Assembly: GCA_009602725.1 (NCBI GenBank)
Contig: WELB01000086.1
Coordinates: forward strand, 378,000-441,999
DNA: 64,000 bases
DNA from: Spirogloea muscicola
Taxonomy: Eukaryota > Streptophyta > Zygnematophyceae > Spirogloeales > Spirogloeaceae
Direction of reading: 5' to 3'
The notes below the pieces were generated by a model that was given only the letters and a program-made list of their open reading frames with translations, was not told the origin of the DNA and made no database searches. A program made the position numbers and the translations under genes. Of the stretch, positions 1 through 10,848 are shown one piece after another (the first letter of the stretch is position 1; each line of letters opens with the position of its first letter).

Positions 1-2
1 TG

Positions 3-1955
3 ACTATTCACCTAGCTCACAACAACTTGACCGGAGGAGTACCTGCGAGCATTCGGAGTCTGCAAAATGTTCAAATTCTTGACATCTCCAACAACCGTCT
101 AAGTGGCAGCCTCCCCCTGGAGATTGGAGATTTAAGCAAGCTCATTGTATTTTCGGCTGCAAGCAACTCATTCAGCGGGCCCATACCGGAGCGGATCGGC
201 GACTTGCCGAGTCTTATTTATCTCGATCTCTCCAACAATGATCTCAATGGCAGCATCCCGGCATCCTTTGCTAATTTGAATCTTACTCTCTTCTTTAACA
301 TCTCAAATAACAACCTCAGTGGGCCCATTCCTGGCGGTTATATTGGTCAGTACAGCAGCAGCTCCTTCTCTGGGAATGCCGCCTTGTGTGGCGGCCCTTA
401 CGTGGCCTGCAAGACAGCTCCCCCACCTCGTTCTTTCCCTCCTTTTCCCCCACCACCTCCAGTGCACAAGCCATCGAGCTTATCAGGGGAAGCAATTGAC
501 GGCATTGTTATTGGGGCTATTGTCCTCCTTCTCCTCCTGTTGCCGGGATTGCTCCGGCTGTGTTGCTTGGCCCAGAAGAAGGACAAAACTATGACAGACA
601 AGGAGCGGAGCATCGAGAACTTCTGCACCGAGTTGTCCATCACTAAGGATAGACTCCAAGCTCCCTTCACCTATGAGGAGCTCATGGTGGCAACTGAGGA
701 CTTCAACGACAACCACATTGTTGGTTCGGGCGGCTTTGGGAAAGTCTATAGGTACGTACATAATGGAAGCACAAGCTTTGCATATGCCGGACCTGCTTGC
801 ATATTATTTCTTCCTTCTTCCTTGGTGTGTTTCCCTGGTGCTTGATGTCCCGATTGTTTTCATGTCCTATGGCTTGCACAATTATACAGGCCACTAAGAT
901 GAAGATGCTGAGCAGTGCGCAGATGAAGGATGGCAAAAAGTATGCAGTGAAGAGGCTAGCACCAAACAGCACGCAAGGCATGAGAGAGGTCCAAGCTGAG
1001 GTGGAGACGCTGAGTCGCATCAGTCATTGCAATTTGGTTCTGCTACGGGGCTGGTACATCCCCAAGGACAGCGACGTGGACATGCTGCTCATTTATCCAT
1101 TCTTGCCTGGCGGGAATCTTGACCAACTGGTGCACGGGGGAAAGGGCGTGCCTTCTAAGCCAGATGGTTTTGACCATTGGTCTGCGCGAAGTAAAGTCAT
1201 TCTGGGTGCGGCCACTGGGCTTAAGTATTTGCACCATGATTGCAATCCTCGGGTGGTGCATAGGGACGTCAAGCCGAGCAATATCCTCTTGGATGAGCAA
1301 GGTCAAGGTTATCTGGCCGACTTCGGGCTTGCACGAACCTTTCAGGCACATGACACGCACCTGTCAACCACGGCTGCAGGTGAAATCTTCGAGCACTTGT
1401 GCTGTGTCATTGGCATCTTTGGCATTATGCAAGAAGGATGAGTTTCTCCCTCACGTACTTGTACATGCTGGTTGTGGCACCTCAGACTAACTGCCCCATA
1501 CAGAGAGGAATCAGATTTTCTGCCACTCATGAACGCAACACCATGATTGCTGCATATCCGCAGGCACAGTTGGATATTGGGCTCCAGATGGCGCTCTGGG
1601 CCAATATACTGAGCGAAGCGATGTCTTCAGTTTTGGAGTCGTGATTCTGGAGACCGTCACCGGCAAGCGACCCGTTGACCCTTTCTTTCAATCTGATACT
1701 GCATCTGGGGGCAACTTGATCAGCTGGGTGCGATCATGCCTTCACAATGAGAAGCCTTTGGAGTGCATCGATGTGGCTCTAGCTCCATTTGTTTCTCAGA
1801 AGGTCGACGAGTTGAAGGGAGCCTTAAAAGCAGGGCTATGTTGCTGCGCCAGTACTCCAAGTCAAAGACCACCAATGACTGACGTTGTTAATATGCTCCA
1901 GTATAATCTCCGAGCATTTGGTGCTGGTTTGCCATTACCTAAGGTGCTGAGTTGA
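3..1955 (+). CDS. LRR receptor-like protein kinase, 3' part (5' end outside window)
   Basis: Plasma-membrane receptor kinase: extracellular LRRs, one membrane span and a cytoplasmic Ser/Thr kinase. The frame is open from base 3, so the start lies upstream. I infer three exons: to 751, 916-1379 and 1564-1955. Intron 1 (752-915, GT-AG) joins GKVY to SAQMKDG in frame; intron 2 (1380-1563) joins TTAAG to TVGYW. Exon 1 has about five LRRs, a C-terminal cysteine cap (CGGPYVAC), a Pro-rich stretch, a hydrophobic span near 487-570 and the Gly loop GSGGFGKVY (723-749). The VAVK-type lysine is at 950, HRD Asp at 1265 (RD kinase) and DFG Asp at 1319. The usual APE is APD (1581-1589). The kinase appears complete and ends at TGA 1953-1955. 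The ligand and subfamily cannot be set from this part. Confidence 0.9.
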
Positions 1956-3164
1956 CCATTCTAGAGGGACTGATGCCACCCTCACTAGTTCTGAATATTT
2001 CGAGCTTGTCATTAACAGCTTGACACCTTGGCAACAACGATGACTGATATGAGACGCCTGACATTGGATATCCGATGCTGCGCACTCGGTGCAATTTATT
2101 ACCAGGGACCCATGTGGTTGGCCCCCTGGCTTTGTTTGCCGTGCTGACCATGTTTAGCACGATGGCACGAAGCAGGAGGCAATAAGAAATTTAGAGAGTG
2201 GGTGATGAGTCGAAAAGAGGGAGAGGAAGAGACAGCGTAAATGGCGAGCGTAAAAAGAAAGCAGGCGATAGAATACGAAGCGAAGTCGGACGGGCAGCAG
2301 GAGAGGAATGGGGATTGAGACCGAAGTATGTGTCAAGAGGATATTCAGCTTCCTGGCTTGGCAGTGACCCCATTGGCCATCCAGTAGCAACATGGCCAAT
2401 GCATTGCACACGTGTCATATCCGGTCCGCAGCAGTGGCTACACTGCTTAGAACCACAACCCACACTCATGGTCGTCGTCATAGTTTAGTATCTACTAATA
2501 CCTTACGCAACGCTTGTCATTGATCAGCGGTGTAGAGCACGGAAGTGGCAAGAAGCAGACCAATGGAGACCCATGGAAAAGGAAAATGAGTGACCTGATC
2601 TCAAGGAAGACGCTTGGTTTGCGCATGCTTCCCGCTGACTGCGTGTCTGCACATGAGATCGGTATTTGTCGACTATCATGACGGAGCTTTGGGTGGAGCA
2701 AGGGCTGTCAATGCTCGGGCCGACCCTTTGAGCCGTGGGCAACAGGGCTGCCGAGGTGTGCACAGCAGGACGCGTCTCATCCTCCGAGTGTATTGTTTAG
2801 CCTTCTACTTACAAATTCGAGCCTTCAGCGGCTCTCACAAAGAGGAGCGTGTCTGCAGTTGTGAGCTCAGGCTCATGCTTTACACCAAGGCTGGACGAGC
2901 TTCATCTGGTTGCAGAAGGGCTTGGGATCTGCTGTCCGGCGTTCGAGCATCGCTTAGCAACCCCTGCTTGTTGACCTCGTGGTACCTGAGAAGCCTGTCA
3001 GCACAGCAGCTTAGCTCCAATCCGGGATGGCTCATGGTACTCTTGCGTGCCACTGTCAGCGCCTGGAAGGCCCCAGGCCTCCAAGAAAGACTTCAATTCG
3101 TGCCCAGCTCTTGACGAGTTGCTGGACACTCTGAAGGGATGGCGTGTGTATTGAGTGATGGAGG
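1956..3164. other. intergenic, no supported gene
   Basis: No coding region with recognisable domains was seen. A weak resemblance to the LINE C-terminal segment (ALHxKAGRA-like) is readable on the plus strand near 2870-2930, but it is too short to annotate as an insertion. Confidence 0.5.
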
Positions 3165-3365
3165 GCATGAGTGGCCAAGTATGAAAGCAAGCAGATGACA
3201 GATGTACATCACCTGCTGCTAAACTGATCCGCTCAGTAACCACGAGTTAGCACGTAGAGGTCGCTACTTGATGCCCGAAAACCGATTACCAAATGACAAG
3301 CACTTGTGCCAACAGCTAAGGTTCGACCAGCTTTCTGGTGCTGAAGGGTGCCAGGGTCTTTGGAA
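3165..3365 (-). mobile_element. RLE-LINE 3' fragment, divergent subfamily
   Basis: Bases 3165-3365 are similar to 6235-6410: the shared stretches include CCAAGTA...AAGCA, GATCCGCTCAGTAACCACG and CAGCTTTCTGGTGC. At 6294 this sequence encodes the C-terminal end (LTRGY stop) and tail of a LINE on the minus strand. No longer frame survives here. Confidence 0.6.
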
Positions 3366-3700
3366 GCATGTACATGACAGCAAGTCACTAGTAAAGTAGG
3401 ACGACCGAGGTCGAAGTATTCTGATGTATTCTGATCGAGGAGCAGTTTGTACAGAGCCAGTGACGAATGTCAGTACAACAGTGTAGTCATGTATGTAAGT
3501 GAGGGTCCACCGGGACTACCCTTGTACCGAGCTCTATCCCATTTGGACGTGCTGTGACAGTACTTTTGAGGATGTAGTGCATCACTTCTCTCTGCAGGAC
3601 AGGGCAATTCTTAAACTGAGTAAGCACTGATGAGCTTGCCTTGCAACTGAGCCGATTTGCTGACCGGTCAGCGTAGCCCTGTCGGGGTGAGGCTCTTTAG
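3366..3700. other. no recognisable feature
   Basis: Unique-looking sequence between two LINE fragments. No gene, RNA gene or repeat was recognised. Confidence 0.4.
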
Positions 3701-4484
3701 TGGCCTGTTTGCCTGGTGTTTCAGCCCGTGCCCCTTGGCGCAGCGCGCAAGGCTCAAACGACGCCCGCGGGTGGAGGCGGCACTGGTAACCGTAGGTCAG
3801 ATCCGTCGTCCCAAGAGGCAGGACCGAGTGGACTACTCGTTTCCGGGACCATCTTCTCCTTTCATGCCCGTCCAGCTCCGCAGCTGGGTCTCTCGGACGC
3901 GGCGTGTCGATCTGGTTGGCGTCCCCCTGGGAGGTGGCAAGCGGCTTCTCATGGACGTCGTCCTAAGCGAAGCTTCCGGACGAAGGGCCCCGTAACTTCT
4001 GAGACCGGCTATGCCGTAAAGGTCGCCGAGCAGAAGAAGTTGCACAAATACAAGGACCACCCGGCGGGTGATACCTTCTACACCCTGGCCATGGAAATCC
4101 AAGGGTGTTACGGGGGTCGGTGGTCCTCGTTACTTTCGCTGCTGGCATCTTAAGCTGACCAGCGGCGCCGGGAACAGGGTGCAGCCCTTCCCGGTGGCTC
4201 GGTGCCTTTTGGGTCTTGTGTCCTGCTACCGTAAGCGTTTGTCTATGTCGCTACAGCGTTCCCAAGCGCTTGCTTTGCATCGCCGCGCTGGTCGTGCCCT
4301 TGCAGCAGCCTCTGGCTTGCGCAGCTGGGTTGCTCTTCCTCACCTCAGCTCATCTGACTTCCTACTGCTAACACGGGGTTACTAAGAGCGTCCTGGCTGC
4401 CTAGCCTGTGGCTCCGTCATGAACACCTGTATGCATCTGGCTGGCTTTCACAGCCGCTCTTTTAATATCAGCAGCCGCATTCTG
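3701..4484 (+). mobile_element. RLE-LINE 3' fragment (endonuclease plus tail)
   Basis: 5'-truncated copy carrying the endonuclease end of a non-LTR retrotransposon. Readable in shifting frames are the RLE signature RRVDLVG, then LLMDVVLSEA, then KKLHKYKDHP (about 3900-4060), followed by the C-terminal segment (HRRAGRALAAASG) ending in LLTRGY and a stop at 4381-4383. The tail 4384-4484 contains GCATCTGGCTGGCTTTCACA and AGCAGCCGCATTCT, also found at 22746 and, inverted, at 24975-25035. Frameshifts make it a dead copy. It runs directly into an inverted neighbour at 4485. Confidence 0.8.
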
Positions 4485-5060
4485 AAGCGGGTCCCCTGGC
4501 CAGAGCCAGAGGCTGCAGCGAGGGCTCTGCCTGCACGCACGTGCAGCGCGCGGGCCATAGACCTCTGCAGCGAGACGGCCAAGCGCATGCGGTACACCTG
4601 CGCTAGCGACCCTGCTGCATGGGAATCCACCGGCTCCCCAAGGAAGCGGCGAACAATGGCGTGACGTGAGAGCTGGTTGAGCAGCTCGAGCCACCGAGCG
4701 CCCAGCGCCCCGTGCGTATCGATGGCGAGCGGGAAGAATTCGTCTTCCCGCGGGTGATCTGCGTATTTTAGCTCCTTGGCCCGAGCGGCGTAGGCTACCG
4801 CATACCCAGCCTTGGTGGCACACTGGGTTGGGTGTGAGCGGTCATAGGAGTCAGTGGTCACCACGTCCAGGAGAAGACGTGGCCCGCCTGCTGGTGAGGT
4901 GGCCACAAGGTCCATGCGACGAGCGTGGAGACCGTCGGCCCGTTGCTGGAGCGGCATGACGGCAGAATTCTCGGCTGCCACAAAGAAGCCAGCCTCCACA
5001 AGGATGCCATGCATCGCATCCCAAAGGAATGGACAAGGTCTGAAGGAGCCGGAGTGCTAA
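4485..5060 (-). mobile_element. RLE-LINE fragment with an open endonuclease frame
   Basis: A minus-strand frame (about 5014-4448) is open across the whole restriction-like endonuclease: GILVEAGFFVAAENS, RRMDLVA, LLLDVVTTDSY, KELKYADHP, then the C-terminal SLAQVYRMRLAVSLQRS and AGRALAAASG. The Asp residues and the K-x-x-K-Y motif match the PD-(D/E)xK-like active site of R2-type elements. The last residues run into inverted tail sequence of the copy at 3701-4484, so the natural LLTRGY end is missing. It lacks the reverse transcriptase and is a 5'-truncated or rearranged piece. Confidence 0.8.
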
Positions 5061-5311
5061 GGACTTAGACAGCAGCAAGCGGACTCTCAGTAACCTCTAG
5101 TCAGTAGATGCAAATCTGAATAGCTAGCAGGCGGAACGATGTCGCCCTGACGGAAGCCGGAGGCAGCCGCCAGAAGAAGTGCTCGCCCATAGAGAAGAGG
5201 GGCTGGCAAAGCCAGCCCAAAAAAGAATGGACAATGTCCAAAGCCAAAGAAAGAGGAGCCGGAAGGACACTACAAAAAACTGCAAAACACATAGACGATG
5301 CAGAGGGAAGC
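5061..5311 (-). repeat. mosaic of LINE C-terminus and 3' tail
   Basis: A short piece of a C-terminal coding end (5090-5172, matching 14300-14382) is joined to tail sequence. The tail holds a perfect 8-bp-stem hairpin, GGGCTGGCAAAGCCAGCCC, at 5200-5218, and the unit GAATGGACAATGTCCAAAGC. The plus-strand equivalent lies at 15677-15800. Confidence 0.65.
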
Positions 5312-5700
5312 TCAGTACCCACGAGTGAGCAACATCAGGTCTGAGTAGCTCGCTGCAGGGAAACAGGCACTCCGCCGAGACCCAGAGGCTTGGCCATGGC
5401 ACAGAGCGCCCCCCTGCGCGCAAGTGGACCGCGAAAGCTAGGGACCGCTGCAGAGAGACGGCCAAGCGCTTCCAGAAGATTTGGGCGAGGAACCCGGCGA
5501 CATTGAAGCCAGGCTGCTCGCCCTGCTGCCCGTGGCGGCGGGCCGCCGCTCGCCGCGCAAGGTGGTGAAGCAGGTCAAGCCATTTGGCGCCAAAGGCGCC
5601 GTGTACGCCGACGGCGAGTGGGACAAAGTCGTCGCCCACCGGGTGATCCGAGTATTTGCGATCCTTGGCGCCTGCCGCTTGGCGGACTGCGTAGCTTAAA
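5312..5700 (-). mobile_element. RLE-LINE C-terminal fragment
   Basis: On the minus strand this encodes the end of the endonuclease (GDDFVPLAVGVHGAFGAKW), SLAQ-type C-terminal sequence and an ending of LMLLTRGY with the stop at 5312-5314. A frameshift separates the RLE part from the last 40 codons. It is a close relative of 14050-14382 and 15350-15676. Confidence 0.75.
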
Positions 5701-6262
5701 AATCGCTAAGCAGCTACGAAGGGGCCTGAAGATGCTATGGCAGAAGAAGTGCTCGCCCGTAGAGGAGGGCTGGCAAAGCCAGCCCTAAGGAGAATGGACA
5801 ACGTCCAAAGCCAAAGACAGAGCAAGCGCGGCCAGATCAACTGGTGGCTGGGAGAGGCCAGCCCAAAGGAATGGACAAGACAGAGGAGCCGGAAAAGGAC
5901 TGCACTACAAAGCACTGCAAAACACAGACGATGCAGAGGGAAGCTCAGTACCCACGAGTGAGCAACATCAGGTCTGAGTAGCTTGCTGCAGGGAAAGAGG
6001 CACTCCGCCGAGACCCAGAGGCGGCGGCCATAGCACGGCCTGCTCGCGTGTGGACGGCGTGGGCAAAGGAGCGTTGAAGCGATACCGCCAGGCGCATGCG
6101 GAAGACTTGGGCGAGCGAACCGGCGGCGTTGAAGCCGGGCATCGCCCCCGGCAGACCCGGCCGCCGGTCAATGGCCTGGCGGGCAAGCCGCTGAAGGATA
6201 ATTTCGTGTACTTGAAACAAACGAAGGCCCAATGGCCAAGTACAAAGGCAAGCACATCTTAA
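5701..6262 (-). mobile_element. RLE-LINE tail plus C-terminal fragment
   Basis: 5701-5944 is 3' tail sequence with hairpins (perfect copy at 5767-5785; relaxed copy near 5851-5867). 5945-6232 encodes the C-terminal segment on the minus strand (GSLAQVFRMRLAVSLQRS, AGRAMAAASG, LMLLTRGY, stop at 5948-5950). The coding piece is nearly identical to that at 15450-15676. Its upstream edge meets unrelated sequence near 6195, so it is 5'-truncated. Confidence 0.75.
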
Positions 6263-6293
6263 AACCTACATAACCTACGGTAGATTGACCCGC

Positions 6294-7630
6294 TCAGTAA
6301 CCACGGGTCAAAACATAAAGGTCGCTAATCGATGCCTGAATACTAGATGGCAGATACGAAGCCCTTCTGCCACCAACTAGAGCTCGCCCAGCTTTCTGGT
6401 GCAAAGCATTAGCCTGAGCACGCTGCAAACAGGCCGAAACTCGTCGCCGCAAGAACCACAGATATGCAGCTGGCAAGCCCATCTCAGCCGGGAACACATC
6501 TGCATGTCTTGTGTAGCCTAGATTGGCTATGTTTTGAAGGAGAGTAAGGAAACGAGGACCCAAGCAGCCAAAGATGTCGATTGCCGCTGGCAGGAGCTGA
6601 TCACATCGGGAGTAATCGGAGTAGTGCTGCAACTTTCTTTGTTCAGCACTGCCCACTGCGTGGCCAGCAATGTGTGTCGATGCTGGACCATTATAGGCCT
6701 CCGTAACCACAACATCGACCAAGGCCCGTGGTCCTCCACCAGGTTGCACGCCCACAATTTCAAGTGTGCGGCGATGATGACGTCCCTGGGCATCCGTGGT
6801 GATAGGCATGATGTTGTTCACTTCCACGACCGCACGGTACCCGGCGTCGCGCATCAAACCCGCCAGAGCATCACGGAGGAGGTTGTGGACGCCCACCAAT
6901 TCTGGTCCAGTGGGGCATCGCAGCATGTGAGTGGCGAGCTCAGCACCCTCTGCACGGAAGCCGCACTCTCACTGGCGCACCCCAATCAGGCAGTTAGGTG
7001 GGAGGCCGAGGAAGAGTTGAAGCAACGTCCGAAAGGCCTCGGAGCTGATGCTGAAGGCGCTGGCCACGGCGTGTGAGGTGTTCCAGTCTGTGGCTCCAGG
7101 TGTGGCGAGGGAAGGAAGTCTTGCCAGGCTCCTTGGATTGTTGTGAATATCTGGCAGCCTCCTCAACCTTCTGCGGCGCTCATCTTCCACTGCCGTAACC
7201 AGTCTGGATTGTGCCCCTCTATCCGAAGCTTGGGCGAGGGTGGCGAAAGGCGTGAATAGGGGTTGTATAGAGGGGAAAGGGCCAATTGCCGAGTCACGGA
7301 TGCTCCTCAGATCCGCTTGGAAGGGTTAGGAGCCTTCCTCCACATGGCGTACGGGATCGTGGAGGCAAGGGAAGCGCATGGGAAGCATAGAGGCGATCTG
7401 GTGCCAGCAGCCCAGGAAGGCTGCTTGCGCCGTCTGCTCCAACGACCGGCAGCCAAGGCCGCCCATGCGAGTGGGGAGGGAAGCCTGGAGGGAAGATGAA
7501 GCGGAGGGGAAAGAGGAAGATTGTAGAAGGGATGCCAGGAACTGCAGCAGGGAGTTGTCGAATCCCTTGTAGAGCTCGCCCACCATGCCCATTGGGGCGA
7601 CTGTCCGCTGCAGGTAGCATGCCCCTTGGC
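6294..7630 (-). mobile_element. RLE-LINE 3' half, divergent subfamily
   Basis: Read right to left: RT thumb or linker (ASLPTRMGGLGCRSLEQ, about 7470-7420), a stretch aligning with 13560-13690, the CCHC motif (CGFRAEGAELATHMLRC), then an intact endonuclease frame 6926-6294 of 210 aa. The endonuclease shows HHRRTLEIVGV, ALVDVVVTEAY, KLQHYSDY and ends in VLTRGY with the stop at 6294-6296. The first Cys of the CCHC, TGC in the copy at 13692, is TGA here. The subfamily differs throughout from the main copy yet keeps the same domain order and C-terminal ending, which suggests long diversification of this family in the genome. Confidence 0.8.
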
Positions 7631-7930
7631 CGATGCAGCGAGTGAGAATGAAGGAGATCCAGCCAGCGGCTGCCGAAAGCCCCGTGTACATCCATCGCCA
7701 GGGCTGCGAATTCATCACCAACCGGGTGATCAGCATATTTTCGCTCCTTTGCCCGGGCCGCCAGGCCGACCACGCCCTGCAAACGACGCCGATCTGGTGG
7801 GATTGGCAGAACCCGGAGGCAGCAGCCAAGGCGCGACCTGCACGCAAGTGGACGGCAAAAGCTAAGGACCGCTGCAGGGAGGTTGCAAGGCGCATCCTGT
7901 ACTCTTGAGCAAGCGACCCGAAGCAAGCGC
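7631..7930 (-). mobile_element. shuffled RLE-LINE pieces
   Basis: On the minus strand the C-terminal segment (MRLATSLQRSLAFAVHLRAG, about 7895-7836) comes before, not after, the mid-endonuclease piece (KERKYADHPVGDEFAALAMD). This is the reverse of the order in full copies, so two fragments were joined by rearrangement or sequential insertion. Confidence 0.65.
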
Positions 7931-8320
7931 GGCCAGATTAACTGGTGGCTGGGAGAGGCCAGCCCAAAAGAATGGACAAGGTCTGAAGGAGTTGGAGTGC
8001 TAAGGACTGAGACAGCAGTAAGCGAACTCTCAGTAACCTCTCGTCAGTAGATGCAAATCTGAGTAGCTGGCAGGAAAGACGTCGCCCTGACGGAAGCCGG
8101 AGGCCGCCGCCAGAGCGCGGCCTGCGCGCAAGTGGACCGCAAAAGCTAGGGACCGCTGCAAAGAGACGGCCAGGCGCATCCGGTAAACTTGGGCGAGGGA
8201 CCCGGCGACATGGAAGCCAGGCTGCTCGCCTTGCTGCCCGTCGCGGCGGGCCGCTGCTCGCCGCGCAAGGCGGTGAAGGAGGTCCAGCCATTTGGCGACC
8301 CGAAGCTCTTGGAGACTAGT
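7931..8320 (-). mobile_element. RLE-LINE C-terminal fragment and tail
   Basis: 8049-8310 is the inverse of 14110-14382 (endonuclease end and C-terminal segment, with the same LHLLTRGY ending) and 7931-8040 is the tail that follows it. The similarity to the main copy is high, including the 3' unit AAGCGCGGCCAGATTAACTG. It is the closest relative of the main copy in the window. Confidence 0.75.
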
Positions 8321-9349
8321 GTCCTGTTTCTTGTGCGATCTGGCCCTTTCAGACCTTGTACATTCCTTTTGAGTGGCCTCTCACAGTTGTTGAGTGGTTC
8401 ACTTTACCCCAACTCTGAGATAGCGCTTTTGGCCCGTCCGTAGTTTGGCCCCTCCGAACCTTGTCAATTCTATGTTCGGGCTGGCTTATCACAGCCCTTG
8501 CCCCGATTGGAAGAGCCACTTACTTCTCACAGCCATTGCTGTAAATTGGAAGAGCTGACACTTCCCGAAGGTGTGGACGGGTGTCCAAACCTCACAGCCA
8601 TTAGAGCAAGCGCGGCCAGCCATTGCTGTGAATTGGAAGAAGCAAGCGCGGCCAGATTAACTGGTGGCTGGGAGAGGCCAGCCCAAAACAATGGACAAGG
8701 TCTGAAGGAGTCGGAGTGCTAAGGACTGAGCTGGAAGAGCTGTTCCCTTGCCTGTGTCACAGCCCTTCTCTTCCCTTTCGGACCTTGTCAATGTCAATTC
8801 ATGTCGTGCTGGCATTTCACATTGTAAACCATGGTAACCTTTTCACAGCCCTCGCCCTCTTCAGCCACTTGGCCAGACAGGCACTCCATCAATTATTACA
8901 CTGTCATCTTCCTTCCGAAGAGCTCACTTCTTGTTGTGCGACCGTTTGCAGAAGAAATAGCTCACAGAATTCACCGGAGAGTAGTTTCAAAGATTTGCGC
9001 CTCTCGGCCAATCCAGCCCTTGTTTAGTCCTTCCTTTCTTGCGGCTGCTCAACAGATGTCACTGAGTGTTTCGTGGCTACTTGATTCTCTATGTGCTTTA
9101 GCGCTTTCTCTGGCCCCTTTCGAACTCTGTATTTTTTTTTTTCCCTGGGCTGGCCTTTCACAGCCACTGCCACTCTCCTGGAAGCATCTTTCTCCTTTTT
9201 CTGGCCGGCCTCTTACAGCCCTTTCGGCCCTCACCGCTTTTTTCAAGGGCTGGCCAATCACACATGGCCTTTCACTGGAAGATTTCTTCTGCTATTCCTT
9301 TTCGGGCTGGCCTTTCACATTTGGAACAGCTTTTCTCTTTGCTGCTAGG
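8321..9349. repeat. degenerate array of LINE tail units with hairpins
   Basis: This kilobase holds no gene. It repeats variants of a tail unit: GACCTTGTCAATTC, GGGCTGGCCTTTCACAGCC, CTCTCCTGGAAGC and TTGGAAGAGC. GGGCTG...CAGCC pairs can form short stems, for example near 8484, 9145 and 9305. The same units follow LINE coding ends at 14383 and 15677. Near 9045 a piece of the C-terminal coding end (CTGCGGCTGCTCAACAG-like) is also present. Confidence 0.6.
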
Positions 9350-9739
9350 TCGAGGGCGCCGCCGCCGCCGCCGCCACCCCTCCTAAACCCCGGGCCGCCG
9401 CCGGCATCGCTGCCGGCGGCGCCCGCCATGGGGTCCGCGGCGCGCCGGCCCCCTCCCGGCCTGTCCCTCGCACCCGCCCCCGCCGCAGCTCCCGCCGTCG
9501 CCATGCCGCCCGCCGACGTCGAGCTCGCCTCTGCCGCCCCGCTCCCGTTGCAGCGTTCTCACGACGCCGCCAATGGAGTCGGAGCCCAGAATACCTTCTA
9601 GCGAAGCACCTTTGCGAGGCGGTCAGCGCGCCTCGTCCACGAATGTGATCGCGACGGCAGCCCCCCGCCGCGCCTCTGCCTCCAGCTACGCCGCCGCATA
9701 CCGTCGTCCTCGCCACCTCCTTACTCCACTTCATTTGCA

Positions 9740-9957
9740 NNNNNNNNNNNNNNNNNNNNNNNNNNNNNNNNNNNNNNNNNNNNNNNNNNNNNNNNNNNNN
9801 NNNNNNNNNNNNNNNNNNNNNNNNNNNNNNNNNNNNNNNNNNNNNNNNNNNNNNNNNNNNNNNNNNNNNNNNNNNNNNNNNNNNNNNNNNNNNNNNNNNN
9901 NNNNNNNNNNNNNNNNNNNNNNNNNNNNNNNNNNNNNNNNNNNNNNNNNNNNNNNNN
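9740..9957. other. assembly gap (218 N)
   Basis: Run of unresolved bases flanked by GC-rich, CT-rich DNA. It lies in the presumed N-terminal coding part of the LINE, so that part cannot be read. Confidence 0.99.
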
Positions 9958-10078
9958 CCTCCTCCTCCTCCTCCTCGTCCTCCTTCTCCTCCTCCTCCTC
10001 TTCCTCCTCCCCCTTCTCCTCCCTCTTCTCCTCCTCCTCCTCCTCCTTCCCCTCCTCCTCCTCCACCTCCTCCTCCCG
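9958..10078. repeat. CCT/CTC-rich simple repeat
   Basis: Nearly pure pyrimidine tract of CCT/CTC triplets following the gap. It is probably the cause of the assembly break. On the minus strand it reads as an Arg/Glu/Gly-rich shadow frame that is not a gene. Confidence 0.9.
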
Positions 10079-10110
10079 CAGCCGCCACACCGCCCGCCGC
10101 CACCCCATCC

Positions 10111-10848
10111 GTGCGCTCTCGGCGTCGCCTCCGGAGCCGGAGCCCTGAGTATCCCCCGGCCAAGCTCGCCTGGCCGCGGCTCCCCCTCGCCTCCGCCCCC
10201 GTCTCCGTCACCACGCCGCCTCCGCCGCAACCCTCACCGCCAATCCCCCCCCCGTCGCCATCGCCACCATCTGCGTCCCCTTCGCCACCCCCTCCATCTC
10301 CGCCGCCGCCATTACCCCTGCCAGCGACGCCCGCGCGTGTGCAGTGCCCCAACTGTCCGAAGACCTGTAAGAACAGCAGGGGTCTCAAGATTCACGCACA
10401 CTCCTGCCCAGGGCATGGCAGTCGCGCCGGCCCGGGGCCTGCTGTGGTCGTCGCGGCGTGCGGCCCTATCACTTCTGTCCGGGTTGCTTCAGCGCAGGAG
10501 CATATCACGGTGGAGCACATATCGCCTCCCGCCCATGAGAAGCAATGGGCACCTGCTCTCCCACCTCCGCCCTTGACGTGTGAAGGGCCCCCAGAGGTGC
10601 ACCCGCTCATTCCACAGGATACCCTGTCCATCGGGCGTGATGCTGGCCTTGATTTTCCAGTGTGTGCTCCTCCCGTGACAGTCAGGCCGCAGCTGCAACG
10701 ACCGGACGTGCCGGCGCCTCCCCCGCCATCCACATCTCCCCCCGCTTCTGTCCGGGCCGATTCCGCTCCGGAGCCAATCCCGGAGGAGCACATGTCGCCT
10801 CCCGCCCATGAGAAGCAATGGGGCCTAACCCTAAACCCTAAACCCTAA
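10111..10848 (+). pseudogene. LINE N-terminal region with zinc finger 1
   Basis: Pro-rich frame holding a finger of pattern C-x2-C-x12-H-x3-C followed by H (CPNCPKTCKNSRGLKIHAHS...), at 10345-10413. The RGL-x-x-H core is typical of the DNA-binding fingers at the N-terminus of R2-class elements, where they help recognise the target. The frame then covers the first 91-codon module and the start of its copy, and ends at a stop created by the telomere insert (LTLNPKP stop). Confidence 0.75.

Noticed and set aside
2614-3114. 166-codon plus-strand frame
   Set aside because: No domain and ordinary composition; only a faint similarity to a LINE C-terminus. Not supported as a gene.
9345-10388. Long minus-strand Gly/Glu/Arg-rich frame across the N gap
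   Set aside because: It is the antisense of Pro-rich and CCT-repeat DNA, includes unknown residues through the gap and has no recognisable domain.
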